From contig NZ_QEIJ01000003.1 in NCBI RefSeq assembly GCF_003095395.1, positions 248,001 through 312,000 of the forward strand: a DNA stretch of 64,000 nucleotides, read 5' to 3'. Positions within the stretch are counted from its first letter, which is position 1; each line of letters starts with the position of its first letter. Below, piece after piece: positions 9,001 to 16,868 of the stretch. Both the position numbers and the translations under genes were made by a program. The notes beneath the pieces were generated by a model that was not told the origin of the DNA, did not search any database, and saw only the letters and a list, made by a program, of their open reading frames with translations. The DNA is from Microbacterium sp. Gd 4-13. Lineage in GTDB: Bacteria; Actinomycetota; Actinomycetes; Actinomycetales; Microbacteriaceae.

Positions 9001-12000
9001 CACCGTGGATCGAGCAATGGGCACGCTGGTCGCTTGGGCGTGCGACCGACCAAGCCACGGCCAGCCTTTTGAAATCTTTCCCCGCATCGGTCACGAGGTC
9101 CCCTCACCAGCACCTGCTTCGCCACATAGCAGGGCCCATTGCTGCTCAACTCGCCCGAGACAGCGCGTCGGCAACGGTCCGCGATCTCTTCGAGGGACTG
9201 CTCGAATCAGCCGCCACTCACTCGACTATCCCGGACGCGACGACGATGGTCGCTATCGCCTCCGGAGTTACACGATGGGCCAAGCCTGCCTACGCGTGTC
9301 TTCGTGCGAACGCCGACCGCGCCGTGCACCTCGCACAACCTGCGGACGAAATGGCCGCCGACCTCATACAGCTCGCCCGGGCGGCCCATCTGTTCGACCA
9401 AGGGGAAGCGCAGGCCTACTTCGAGCGCGCCGTGGAAGTGGCCTCGAAGGTGGGTCCGGACGCATGGGACCAGTGGGAGTCGGTCGTCGCCGTGGCCGGC
9501 GCCGCGGGCGCCGAGGACTACCGGGAGGCGTTCGCGCTCGCCACGCACCTGTCGCTGACTGCCCAGGCCATCGAGCCACACATGGGCGATGGGCTCAACT
9601 ACGCCGCCCTTGTGAATGCATTCACGGCGATAGCCGGCGGCGGCGCCCTCGCCATCGTCAGCCGCTGGCGGGACCGCCGATTCGGTGCGTTCGAATGGAT
9701 GGCGATGACCCTGGCCGAGGGCTATCTCGCCGCGCACCCGCAGTTCGCCATCGCCCTCGCCCCCTTCAGTGAACGCATCCCCATCAGCCCTCACATCGTC
9801 GAATTGGAACATGCCAGCGAACTCACGGATGCCCGTTTCAGCGCGGCTCGAACGGTGGCGTGGGCACGAGGCGAAGACCTCGATGCCAATGCGCTGGGCG
9901 CTGACCTCGCCTCCCGCTTCGCTATCCCCTCGGGTAACGAGCCCTTGCCGGAGGAGGATTCGGGCATCAGATCCTCCTGGACGGAGGAGCCGCGACGACG
10001 CAAAGACCCGCTCGCTGCGATACGCGCAAAGCTCGCTCGGGCGCACCTGACCGATCCGGGCACCGTAAGCACATTGCTGAAAACTCTCGACACGCGAGAC
10101 GAGATGCAGCTGCTCGTGGATGACATGTCAACTCGCCCCGAGAACGAATGGGCGCCAGTTGTCCGCAACGTCCTCGCAGCCACCACTGCCACCCCGCGCC
10201 AGCAGGGCTTGTTCGTCGAAGCGGCGAGCAAGCTCTCCTCGAACAGCCTCGCCTTCCCCCGCGCGCTCAAGGAGCTGGCCGCCGACTATCTCAAGAACGA
10301 TGCGACCAACATCGTCATTGGGCACTACTCATCCGGCGGACTTGACAACCTCGCACGGGTGTTCAGCTCCAGCCCTCGCGACGTTCTACTCGACGCCCTG
10401 AATCACGCCGATGCCGCGGTCATCGTGTCGTCAACGGAGAGCTGCTACCGCCTTGCGAGAACACTCGCCCGCCTCGTCACACCGACCGAGGGCGCTCTGG
10501 TCCTCTCCGCCATCCTGCACCGCCTGGACGAGGCGCTAGGGGTAGGCGCACCGCCGGACGTAGCTACTGCAACCTCGGACACAACCGATGCGGTCGCGGC
10601 ATTCCTTTGGGCGGCGCTAGCGGACCCGCGCGCGCGCATTCGTTGGCAAGCCATGCACGCAGTGCGATTCTTGGTGGAGTTCGGGGACCCCGCGTTCAGT
10701 CGGGCATTGAACGCGGTCGCTCTCGGCGGCGCACCGGTCGGTTTCACTGACCCCCGCTTCCCGTTCTATGAGATGCACGCCGTCGAAGCACTCTTCACAG
10801 CCTTCGAGCGGGTAGCACGGGATGACCCAGCTGCCGTCCGCCCACACCTCCCCACCATCCGCGCATTGCAGGGGCGATATCCCGACCATGCCCGTATGCA
10901 GCACATCTGCGCGGAAATCGGGAAGCTGATGGGAGAGCCCGCCCTCACCCAGGCCGCCATCACGATGCTCCCGCCCGTCATCGTCTCCTTCGCTGACATG
11001 CCGCGCGCTCCGAAGCCGCACTCGCATGGTGCCCCGCGAGCGGAGGTGAGCTTCGGGCTGGACGGCGACGAGTACTGGATCGCACCAGTCAGCGAGGCAT
11101 TCCCGGTGGAACACGCGGACGTCCTCAACGATGCCAGCGCTGTCGTCCTTGATGAATGGGGATGGCGAGACAACCCGTGGTTCGAACACGATCCACGACA
11201 CGAGCTCGAAGGGTATGGGCAGGACAAGACCTATCTGTACAAGGACACCGTTCCTGACGCGGAGGATCTGGATTTCTACCTCATGTACCACGCTGCGTTC
11301 ACCGTGGCCGGCCGCCTGGCGCGCAAACACGCCCCGTACAGAGAGCATGATGCGGACCAGACCAAGTTCGCTCGATGGTTCTCGCGGCTTGACCTCGCGC
11401 GACAAGATCGACGGTGGATCTCAGACAACCGCCGCCCATACCCGTCAGGTGTCGGACACGTTCCTTATCACTCGGGAGCCTGGCGTTGGCAGGTGAAGGC
11501 CGCGGATTTTCCTTCGGTGTTCCTCGGGACCGACGGCTGGGTCACGGTGCACCAATGGGCGCAGAACGTGAGCTATCGAGCGCGTGAAAACGTCGTGGTG
11601 AAGTCGGCGCTGGTGAGTCATGACACAGCGCAGGCACTGATTCGCGCGCTGCAGACGTCCCGCCCCCTTGTCGATTACGTCATCCCCTCCTCCGATAGCT
11701 CGCGCGATATCCAGGAAGAACCGTTCGTGCTGCGCGGCTGGGTCGTCGACAATGATTTCGGCGAGCAGGGCGCTGACGCGCGCGATACTTTCGCGTCCGA
11801 CATCCGCGCCACCGCGCCTCAGCCCGCGGCGTGGGTCCTAGACACGCTTGGTCTCGAAGAGACGGCGGATGGCTTGCAGTGGACGACACCGGGTGACCCC
11901 GCGCCCCTGGCGCGTGCAGACCTGTGGGCCAGCAAGCGAGGCGGCGGCGACGAACGCGGGGTAGAGGGGTACCGGCTACGCGTCTCCTCGGATTTTCTAC

Positions 12001-12191
12001 GCGTCCTGACCGAGAGGACGGACTCCGCGTTCATTCTCTCCGTCCGTATCGACCGCGACGAAGAGCCAGACCGCCGCCGCGACACCGACAAAGACGACGA
12101 TATAGGAGCCCTTGATGACTACGTCAGATTCTTCCTCTATACCCCCAGCGACGGATGGCGAGACTACCTCGGCCGTCCTGTCTCTCGGTGA
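6042..12191 (+). CDS. avs3a: AVAST type 3-like STAND NTPase with N-terminal nuclease (Avs3a-like)
   Basis: A 2049-residue protein preceded by a strong AGGAGG. The N-terminus looks like a Cap4/DUF4297-type nuclease: G25-D-Q-F, E53, D67 and the Q-L-K at 86-88 match the D/E...QxK core. A P-loop follows (ADGGVGKST, about 287-295), with a Walker B strand (LVILIDAADNA, about 387-397), typical of STAND NTPases. Some 1500 residues of helical repeats follow, the expected sensor region, and a conserved-looking C-terminal block (YLMYHAAFTVAGRLARK). In the AVAST family such proteins sense a phage protein (Avs3: the large terminase subunit), oligomerise and cut DNA. The downstream gene overlaps by 77 bp. 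Class assignment to type 3 rests on size, nuclease type and the small partner, not on a search. Confidence 0.7.
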   Translation: MRAISDSAETAEDSFSRVVQDSRAGDQFHHVWAALQSLKLLNTSSGLQAVWVEGAAGDPISGDEIIDVAEYYGPGRQAVSRVLVRQLKYSTRKANTGLGLADVGPTLRKFAKIDARSGDAFRVPAGADVSYSVVTNKPINNALATAVRSIAAGEPIRPRSIAQKVLQWLELKPDAAALLCSRIEFISEGGALTALRGRLAAETSGLAGGRVPGSSAQLIDAVARRASGDATGPITLPDVTAAFETTPADLFPAPPMLDTTRAVVHRPAYDDLARRVLASAEPLIITADGGVGKSTFASRLPIILSSRAHVVVYDCFGEGEYRTPTHPRHRHRDGLVQIVSELAGQGLCAPLVPSPWTEASDYLKAFTERITEAATRLQEINPPRELVILIDAADNAATAAESRAERTFVTDLVHFPTIDHVHLVLTCRPHRLRLLDPPRRVAVATLPAFAEKESAEMLRAFFPAASDPDVVEFHQRTFGNPRVQAYALTNRLSLEQCLAFLAGITDEDGDALTHLLTYNLNNILDAAGRDRATLEFLGQLLATLRPPIPLPVLSVLAGADPGLIRGFVSDLERGLLIQEETLRFLDEPTETFFRDRYPLDPGTTGQLLDRLTTLSETNAYAAAALPQVLWESGRYPELMALAGTEVALPNTGEVERRQIARLRTEFMLRAAVALQRPADVVQTAMLAGSVAASSERRYTVLRDAADLTGEFLDGMTIDEAREGKLFPSNWPGAAFGAEAVMLAMNENRQGEARARLRAAISAMTAWARTRPPDRARQVTAPQIAQIALAIVFLDGPQQAASFLARFAARWAMESAGHIAAVLLSRGDAEVLQALASALPNVSVNVAVAAEQQRLGQPMTSQQTQIAWDSLQGEAAEFGVNEYELHRTEDAVFRGIAWIAASAVTHTHASEDEAVGLLEKYLPPKPPSDLADSPSRERTGLLLAYALRAQLQRLSLDVQDLAPEPSEGRRRPHSDEREQDRRRLQDIAPWIEQWARWSLGRATDQATASLLKSFPASVTRSPHQHLLRHIAGPIAAQLARDSASATVRDLFEGLLESAATHSTIPDATTMVAIASGVTRWAKPAYACLRANADRAVHLAQPADEMAADLIQLARAAHLFDQGEAQAYFERAVEVASKVGPDAWDQWESVVAVAGAAGAEDYREAFALATHLSLTAQAIEPHMGDGLNYAALVNAFTAIAGGGALAIVSRWRDRRFGAFEWMAMTLAEGYLAAHPQFAIALAPFSERIPISPHIVELEHASELTDARFSAARTVAWARGEDLDANALGADLASRFAIPSGNEPLPEEDSGIRSSWTEEPRRRKDPLAAIRAKLARAHLTDPGTVSTLLKTLDTRDEMQLLVDDMSTRPENEWAPVVRNVLAATTATPRQQGLFVEAASKLSSNSLAFPRALKELAADYLKNDATNIVIGHYSSGGLDNLARVFSSSPRDVLLDALNHADAAVIVSSTESCYRLARTLARLVTPTEGALVLSAILHRLDEALGVGAPPDVATATSDTTDAVAAFLWAALADPRARIRWQAMHAVRFLVEFGDPAFSRALNAVALGGAPVGFTDPRFPFYEMHAVEALFTAFERVARDDPAAVRPHLPTIRALQGRYPDHARMQHICAEIGKLMGEPALTQAAITMLPPVIVSFADMPRAPKPHSHGAPRAEVSFGLDGDEYWIAPVSEAFPVEHADVLNDASAVVLDEWGWRDNPWFEHDPRHELEGYGQDKTYLYKDTVPDAEDLDFYLMYHAAFTVAGRLARKHAPYREHDADQTKFARWFSRLDLARQDRRWISDNRRPYPSGVGHVPYHSGAWRWQVKAADFPSVFLGTDGWVTVHQWAQNVSYRARENVVVKSALVSHDTAQALIRALQTSRPLVDYVIPSSDSSRDIQEEPFVLRGWVVDNDFGEQGADARDTFASDIRATAPQPAAWVLDTLGLEETADGLQWTTPGDPAPLARADLWASKRGGGDERGVEGYRLRVSSDFLRVLTERTDSAFILSVRIDRDEEPDRRRDTDKDDDIGALDDYVRFFLYTPSDGWRDYLGRPVSR

Positions 12192-12771
12192 GCTCCTTGC
12201 TTCCTCGATGGACCAGAACGACCTTCTGTCACGGTGGATGGCGCACTACATGGCCGAGCGGATGCGGGCACTGGACACGCTAAGCGGAAACGAGCGAACA
12301 AGCGCAGCACAGGACGTTGCAGACCTCATCCTGCGGGTCTGGGCTCATCGAGCTGGCGCCCGCCGCACGGAGAATCCAACGGAGGTATCTGAGCAGGTCG
12401 TCCGCGCCGTTGCCCGGTTGGACGACCAAGCCGTGTGGCAATACCTCGACATCTTCGCAGACGTGCCGGGGCCCTCCCGCACCCAGACTGACGCTGACTC
12501 GTCCCTCCGCTTCGCGGAGTCCCTCGAACGCGAGACGCGGGTGCTTGTTCGTGCGCTCGTCGCCCAGGCCGCCGCTAATGCAGAAGACCACGAAGCTGGC
12601 TGGGTGCGAGCCGCATCGGAGGCGGGCGTTGACCCTCTAGTCCAGTTGCGTTCTCTGATGACCTCGTACGGCGGCGAGGAGACATCCAACAACCCGTTCA
12701 GTATTCCCACGCAGGCCGAGAAGCTGCGCCAGATGCTTGCCCCTTTCGCGCAGGCAACGGACGCAGAATAA
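12115..12771 (+). CDS. avs3b: Small partner of the large NTPase (Avs3b-like)
   Basis: A 218-residue, mainly helical soluble protein. The ATG is preceded by GGAG within the end of the NTPase gene, so the two genes overlap by 77 bp in different frames and are probably translated together. The pattern LILRVWAHR, followed by a polar helical C-terminus, resembles my recollection of the second protein annotated in AVAST type 3 loci; this is recall, not a search. It has no enzymatic motif, membrane segment or signal peptide. The role is unknown; an accessory or control function for the NTPase is inference. Confidence 0.6.
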   Translation: MTTSDSSSIPPATDGETTSAVLSLGELLASSMDQNDLLSRWMAHYMAERMRALDTLSGNERTSAAQDVADLILRVWAHRAGARRTENPTEVSEQVVRAVARLDDQAVWQYLDIFADVPGPSRTQTDADSSLRFAESLERETRVLVRALVAQAAANAEDHEAGWVRAASEAGVDPLVQLRSLMTSYGGEETSNNPFSIPTQAEKLRQMLAPFAQATDAE

Positions 12772-12785
12772 GAGCCATGGCTCTT
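12770..12785. terminator. Perfect palindrome between convergent genes
   Basis: AAGAGCCATGGCTCTT is a 16-bp perfect palindrome touching the stop of the Avs3b-like gene and lying before the convergent HepT-like gene. It could terminate transcription in both directions, but there is no loop or clear T-run. Confidence 0.35.
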
Positions 12786-12885
12786 CGGCATCACACGGTT
12801 CCCCAGCGCTACCTGCGCGGCTTCGCTACGTGGCGCGATGTAGCGGTGAGACAGCCCGCCCGCTGCGGGTAACCGCCGATGCCAT

Positions 12886-13329
12886 TTAGAGACCGAGGTC
12901 GTCGAGAGCGGCTTCGATCTCCGAAAGCATGGCAGGCAGGTGTGTGTTGAGCGCGCCGAGGGTTACCTCACGGTTGAGGTGCGCGAACTCGTGTGCGGCC
13001 ACGTTGCGAATGCCGACCAGGCCGGACCTCATGGTCTTGGGGAGCTGCTCGACTACCTCGGCGGGGAGCTTCTCGACGATGCTCGCCGCTCGTATGATGA
13101 GGGCTTCCGCGACCAACATGCTTTCCCCGTCCGGGTCGTCGAGCCGGTCGCGGTGAGACGGCCAGACGGTGTCGAGTTGCGCACGCAGGCGGAGCAGCTT
13201 CTCGCGGTGCGCAAGTGGCTCCGCCCTTTCCCGCCGTGGCCGCGGGGAGAAAGGCCCAAGCGCGAATTCTGGGTCGGAGTGTGTTCGCCGCTCGAATCGC
13301 CCGCTCGAATGCCGAGGCTGCCCGGTCAC
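12886..13329 (-). CDS. HepT-like HEPN toxin
   Basis: A 147-residue protein. Its C-terminal 100 residues are a DUF86/HepT HEPN domain with the RX4H ribonuclease motif R108-N-V-A-A-H113 followed by EFAHLNREVTLGALNTHLP. The family cleaves RNA, often tRNA. The first 40 residues are arginine/proline-rich and unlike HepT, so they may be extra or the start may lie further in. The ATG overlaps the stop of the upstream nucleotidyltransferase gene (ATGA), the usual HepT/MntA layout. It is a toxin candidate neutralised by the upstream partner. Confidence 0.8.
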   Translation of the reverse strand: MTGQPRHSSGRFERRTHSDPEFALGPFSPRPRRERAEPLAHREKLLRLRAQLDTVWPSHRDRLDDPDGESMLVAEALIIRAASIVEKLPAEVVEQLPKTMRSGLVGIRNVAAHEFAHLNREVTLGALNTHLPAMLSEIEAALDDLGL

Positions 13330-13799
13330 AGCTCCACCGCCGACGCCCGGATGTCGTCCATCGCAGGCCCCACGGAGTCGTTGAAGACGACGTGGACAGG
13401 AAACCCTAAGAGGTCCGAGGCCGCAGCCGGGAAAGCGATAGCCGTGAAGAACTGTCGAGTCGAGGACGTGTCCCCTGTGACGAGGAGGTTGACGTCGCTG
13501 TCGGCGTGGTCGTCGCCGCGAGCGATGGAGCCGAATACCCGCACATTGCTCAAGCCGTGTGCTGCTGCAAGCTCCCGGAGCTCCCGCGCGAAGTGCGCCA
13601 GCGGGATGCTGGGCCGCATGTCGACAGCGGCGAACAGCCGCTCGAGCTCCCCCGTCGCGGGACTGACTGTGCCGGCTTCAAAGTCATGCAGAGACGCGAC
13701 CGGGACGCCTATACGCGCGGCGAGGTCAGCGAGGGTTAGTGAAGCGTCCTCGCGCGCGAGGCGGAGGAGGGCGTGGTCTGCGGCGTGAGGAAGTCTCAT
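13326..13799 (-). CDS. HTH-nucleotidyltransferase (MntA-like) antitoxin
   Basis: A 157-residue protein. Residues 20-60 are an XRE-type helix-turn-helix (LTLADLAARIGVPVASLHDFE). Residues 85-150 are a minimal nucleotidyltransferase with the G90-S91-X10-D102 motif. In MNT antitoxins this motif reads DxD and drives AMPylation of HepT; here it reads D102-V-N104, so the second metal-binding aspartate is asparagine. The HTH may give autoregulation. It is translationally coupled to the HEPN gene. Confidence 0.8.
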   Translation of the reverse strand: MRLPHAADHALLRLAREDASLTLADLAARIGVPVASLHDFEAGTVSPATGELERLFAAVDMRPSIPLAHFARELRELAAAHGLSNVRVFGSIARGDDHADSDVNLLVTGDTSSTRQFFTAIAFPAAASDLLGFPVHVVFNDSVGPAMDDIRASAVEL

Positions 13800-13988
13800 A
13801 CCCCCGTCTATGCGCGGTGTCCGTGACGAGCGGTGCCACAGCTACCGCAGGGAGGAGACCGCTTGTCATTTCCAGAGCTAAACCGGACTGGGGGGCGTCT
13901 GGCGGAGTGACAGCTTGGTTGCGGTACCGCGCATGGTCAGAATGTAAATGAATGTCTACGCAGACGGTTTCTGTGAACGAATATCGAC

Positions 13989-14331
13989 ATGCCGAAGGAG
14001 AGCATCGTGTTGACGGCCGAGGCCGCTGACGCTGCGCGCATCATGGGGTCAGCAGATCAGGCTAGCCCGTCACGCGCGCAAGATGACGGCGGGACGTCTG
14101 GCCGAACTTACCGATGTCTCGCCCCGCGTCATCACCCTCATCGAGCGAGGCCACCCGGGCGTTTCCTTCGGGAACGTCCTCAACGCGACAGTGCACGCCG
14201 GGGTACCGCTGTTTGACATCACTGGTCCGCGGACGCTCGGGCGCCTGAGCCAGCAGTGTCAGCAGGCCGTGACACTGATCCCCTCCAACGTTCGCAACCG
14301 GAAGGAGCGTGCCATAGATGGTGACTTCTGA
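13989..14331 (+). pseudogene. HipB-like HTH gene with a single-base frameshift
   Basis: The frame from 13989 reads MPKESIVLTAEAADAARIMG and then leaves the homologous phase. Removing one G from the GGGG run at 14045-14048 joins it to QQIRLARHARKMTAGRLA and on through TDVSPRVITLIERG to a TGA at 14329-14331, giving about 113 residues with an XRE HTH typical of HipB antitoxins. The downstream part retains an ATG at 14083 but lacks the first helices. Either the gene is dead or the extra G is a sequencing or assembly error in a homopolymer. Confidence 0.7.
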
Positions 14332-14440
14332 CGCGCGCGGCCCCTTCGTCTGGATATGGATCCGGTCGAGCCTCTCTGTGAGGAGGGCAAGCCCCCGGTC
14401 TTCGACATCGAGGAGGTGGGACTCGGGGACGTCAGTCGCA
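14318..14440 (+). pseudogene. Possible N-terminal remnant of a HipA-like gene
   Basis: An ATG at 14318 overlaps the end of the HipB-like gene by 14 bp, as in hipBA operons, and encodes MVTSDARGPFVWIW, which resembles HipA N-termini. The similarity then stops, and the antisense TnpB remnant begins near 14440. The kinase body is absent. The call rests mostly on context. Confidence 0.35.
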
Positions 14441-15154
14441 TTGCCAGATGCGGACGGCAAGCGTCTTCTTGCCGCCGTTCGTTCCGCGGCTCGAGCAGAT
14501 CTGAGACGAGGGAAGGAACCTCGGCGCCTTTGTAGAGGCCATGCCCTTCCGGATGCATGCCTCCTCAGGGAACTTGAGGAACTGTCCCCAGCCCGCGTCG
14601 TTCATGCTTTTCGCCATGTTCGTGCGCGCCATGCCTGAGATGTTCAGCGTCTCGACGACGACCGTTTGGTTTTCGCGGCTGAGCTTCGAGGCGAGCTGAC
14701 GGGCATGATTCTCACGAAGGTTTCGCACTCGGCGATGCGCGCGCGCCCGCGCGCGCTTGGCTTTGGCATAGTTGTTGCTCCCCGACTTCTTGCGGGCGAG
14801 GTTCTTGTCCGCTCGACGGAGGGAGTCCTCCGCCGTGCGGAAGTGCCGGGGGTTCACGACCTTCTCGCGAGAACCGTCCGAGTATGCGATGGCTGCATAG
14901 TCATTCAGGCCGACGTCGGCCCCGGCGATTCGCGGCCCGCGGGTCGGAGTCTTGGCAGGTGCGATGGGCGTGCGGACGACGAACGATGCCGAGAAGGTAC
15001 CGTCCGGTTCCTCGTGCACGGTCACCGCGGACGGGTAGCCCGGAAGCGGTCGATGCCAGTTGACCCGGATGTCTTGGTCAAAGTTCGCCAGGTTCAGGCG
15101 TCCTCCGCCCCTCTGCGTGTTCTGCCATCCGCCCCGGACGGTGAACGAACCACT
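14432..15154 (-). pseudogene. TnpB (IS200/IS605-type RNA-guided nuclease) remnant
   Basis: The open frame covers only the middle of TnpB. RuvC-I is seen as AGADVGLND, the bridge helix as RARARAHRRVRNLRENHA and RuvC-II as VVVETLNISGM. The zinc finger begins PSSQICSSRG, where R replaces a cysteine, and the protein stops at RIWQCD, so the second cysteine pair and the third RuvC aspartate (the DxNAA region) are missing. The N-terminal part is lost upstream of 15154, where a stop interrupts. The nuclease cannot be active. No TnpA or intact element ends were seen; the remnant adjoins the decayed hipBA-like locus. Confidence 0.8.
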
Positions 15155-15243
15155 TCAGCCGCCCGTACATCGACGGATGAGCAGCCGGCCGAGGAGGCCA
15201 CGCGTGCGTCCGCGCTCGCGGAGATCGGCTTGGCCGGCTGGGC

Positions 15244-15999
15244 TCAGACGCCCATCGCCTCGTAGAGGGACACCCACTTCCCGGTGTCACCAAACGGCAT
15301 CCCGAACGCCCACGCGCAACTGGGATGCTCCACCTGGCCCAGGAAGAACGGGTCTTCTCCCAACTGCGCTAGCCGATTCACGAGCCCAGTCGGTGCCAGC
15401 ACCGCCGGGAACGGGGGTTCGCCGTCCTGACACGCGGCGAGGAGTCTCGCGTCCCGGGTGAGGAAGACGTCGACACCTGCGTTCCAAGCCGACGTGAGCA
15501 TCCTCCCGTCAAGCGGCGACACGGAGTCAATGAGCCTCGCGGCCACAGGTGGCATCGCCCGCGCGCCGCCGAACCGTTCATCCTCCCGACCCCAGTCACC
15601 CGTCTGGAACGTGAGAGCTGCTTCGATGTGCTCGAACATCCGCTCCCTCTCGACCATCCGCGAAGGGGACGGTGCCTTGCGGTAATCAACGCGCGTTCGC
15701 GGTACGACGACGAACCGGATGTCGCGCACCATCCACAGATCGAGGATCGCGCCCAGCGCAGCAAGTTCCTGCTGATGTTCGGCGTTGATGCCATCGGCCT
15801 CCTCCCGTTCGAGGATGGCGGTCCCGTGCTGCTCCAGGTCGAGGATGATGTTCGAGTCCAACGCGATCAGGAACGGCCCGTCCTCGAGCGAGCCCGCCCC
15901 CCGGAACAGGTCAGCATCACTCAGGTAGCAGAAGCCCGGACCGCCATCCCCGGGTGCGCGCAACGGATTGCCGTCCAGGTCCAGCGGGCTCGCAGTCAT
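15244..15999 (-). CDS. PIN-domain-like protein
   Basis: A 251-residue soluble protein. FLIALDSNIILDLEQHG near residues 42-58 fits PIN strand 1 with its metal-binding aspartate, and AGVDVFLTRDARLL near 180-194 fits the fourth PIN strand (D followed by L-x-x-D). An acidic middle region (EAALTFQTGDWGREDERF) may supply the other acids. PIN proteins are Mg-dependent ribonucleases, commonly toxins; this one is longer than VapC and has no obvious antitoxin partner. It may be a stand-alone nuclease of the island. Confidence 0.6.
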   Translation of the reverse strand: MTASPLDLDGNPLRAPGDGGPGFCYLSDADLFRGAGSLEDGPFLIALDSNIILDLEQHGTAILEREEADGINAEHQQELAALGAILDLWMVRDIRFVVVPRTRVDYRKAPSPSRMVERERMFEHIEAALTFQTGDWGREDERFGGARAMPPVAARLIDSVSPLDGRMLTSAWNAGVDVFLTRDARLLAACQDGEPPFPAVLAPTGLVNRLAQLGEDPFFLGQVEHPSCAWAFGMPFGDTGKWVSLYEAMGV

Positions 16000-16093
16000 G
16001 GCATGAAACTACGACACCCATGACGGGCGCGTCTCCTTCAGACTTTGAGCGATAGCGTCAACCGGACGCACGACGAGACCAGAAGGGCGATGA

Positions 16094-16534
16094 ATGCTTG
16101 AACTGGAAAGGCGGATCGAGGAACGTGGGGCTCCTGCTTTCCCCCACGACCCGAGTTTGACCGCCATGGAGTGGAGTCCGATGCCGCGCGATGAGCACCG
16201 CATCAGCTACGCGGTGCTCGAGAACGGCACGGAGGTCGCCAGGGCTCTCGTGAACGTGCGCCCGGCACCCATCGGCCCGAATTACCAGTGCCCGAGCCCT
16301 CGTGACGTGGACGTGCAGCTTGAGAAGATTGAGGTTCGCATCGAGCTGACGCGGAACGGACAGCACATGGGCCGGCGCACGGTCGAGGCGCTGCGTGCTG
16401 CGCACCCGGGACGCATGTACGCCTTCGCGGCACACGATGCACCGGGGTTTTACCGGAAACTAGGGTGGGCGGAGTACGAGCACGTCGATGGCCCCTCGCG
16501 CGGCCGATCCGAGTTGTTCGTCGCGGAGAACTGA
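16094..16534 (+). CDS. GNAT-like acetyltransferase
   Basis: A 146-residue protein with the GNAT end pattern: a strand and helix with RNGQHMGRRTVEALRAAHPGRMYAFAAHDAPGFYRKLGWAEYE. The loop QHMGRR would bind the acetyl-CoA pyrophosphate and the FYRKLGW segment is the usual last helix-strand. The substrate is unknown. The N-terminal half is shorter than in most GNATs. It stands alone between the PIN gene and the second HEPN module. Confidence 0.6.
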   Translation: MLELERRIEERGAPAFPHDPSLTAMEWSPMPRDEHRISYAVLENGTEVARALVNVRPAPIGPNYQCPSPRDVDVQLEKIEVRIELTRNGQHMGRRTVEALRAAHPGRMYAFAAHDAPGFYRKLGWAEYEHVDGPSRGRSELFVAEN

Positions 16535-16661
16535 CTCCGCGCCCGAGCCCCGCGGTCTAGGACATGAGAGGGCCGCGCGACCGCCTATGAGATGAGCGAG
16601 CCAGCTAGTCGGGGTGCGTGAAGGCTGAAACCGTCAGCGCGGTCCAGTTTCCGGGTTTCGG

Positions 16662-16696
16662 CCAAGGTCTACCAAGGTCTACCAAGGTCACCTTGG
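16662..16696. repeat. CCAAGGTCTA direct repeats ending in a palindrome
   Basis: CCAAGGTCTA occurs at 16662-16671 and 16672-16681, then CCAAGGTCAC at 16682-16691. The last unit forms CCAAGG-TCA-CCTTGG (16682-16696). Period 10 places each site on the same DNA face. It lies in the 330-bp gap 16535-16868, which has no gene. It may be an operator cluster or a remnant end of a mobile element. Confidence 0.5.
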
Positions 16697-16868
16697 CTGG
16701 AGTTTGCCCAGTCTTTTGAAGGGATCGCTTCGTATAAACGAACAGTTGGCTAGTCAATTCAATGACACAGCCCCGGCAGCGCAGGAGAGGTCATGCGCTC
16801 TATATGCGCGGTCGCCGTGGTCATACTGACCACGTACGCGGCGCCGCGCCAAACCTGCTGGTTGGTAG

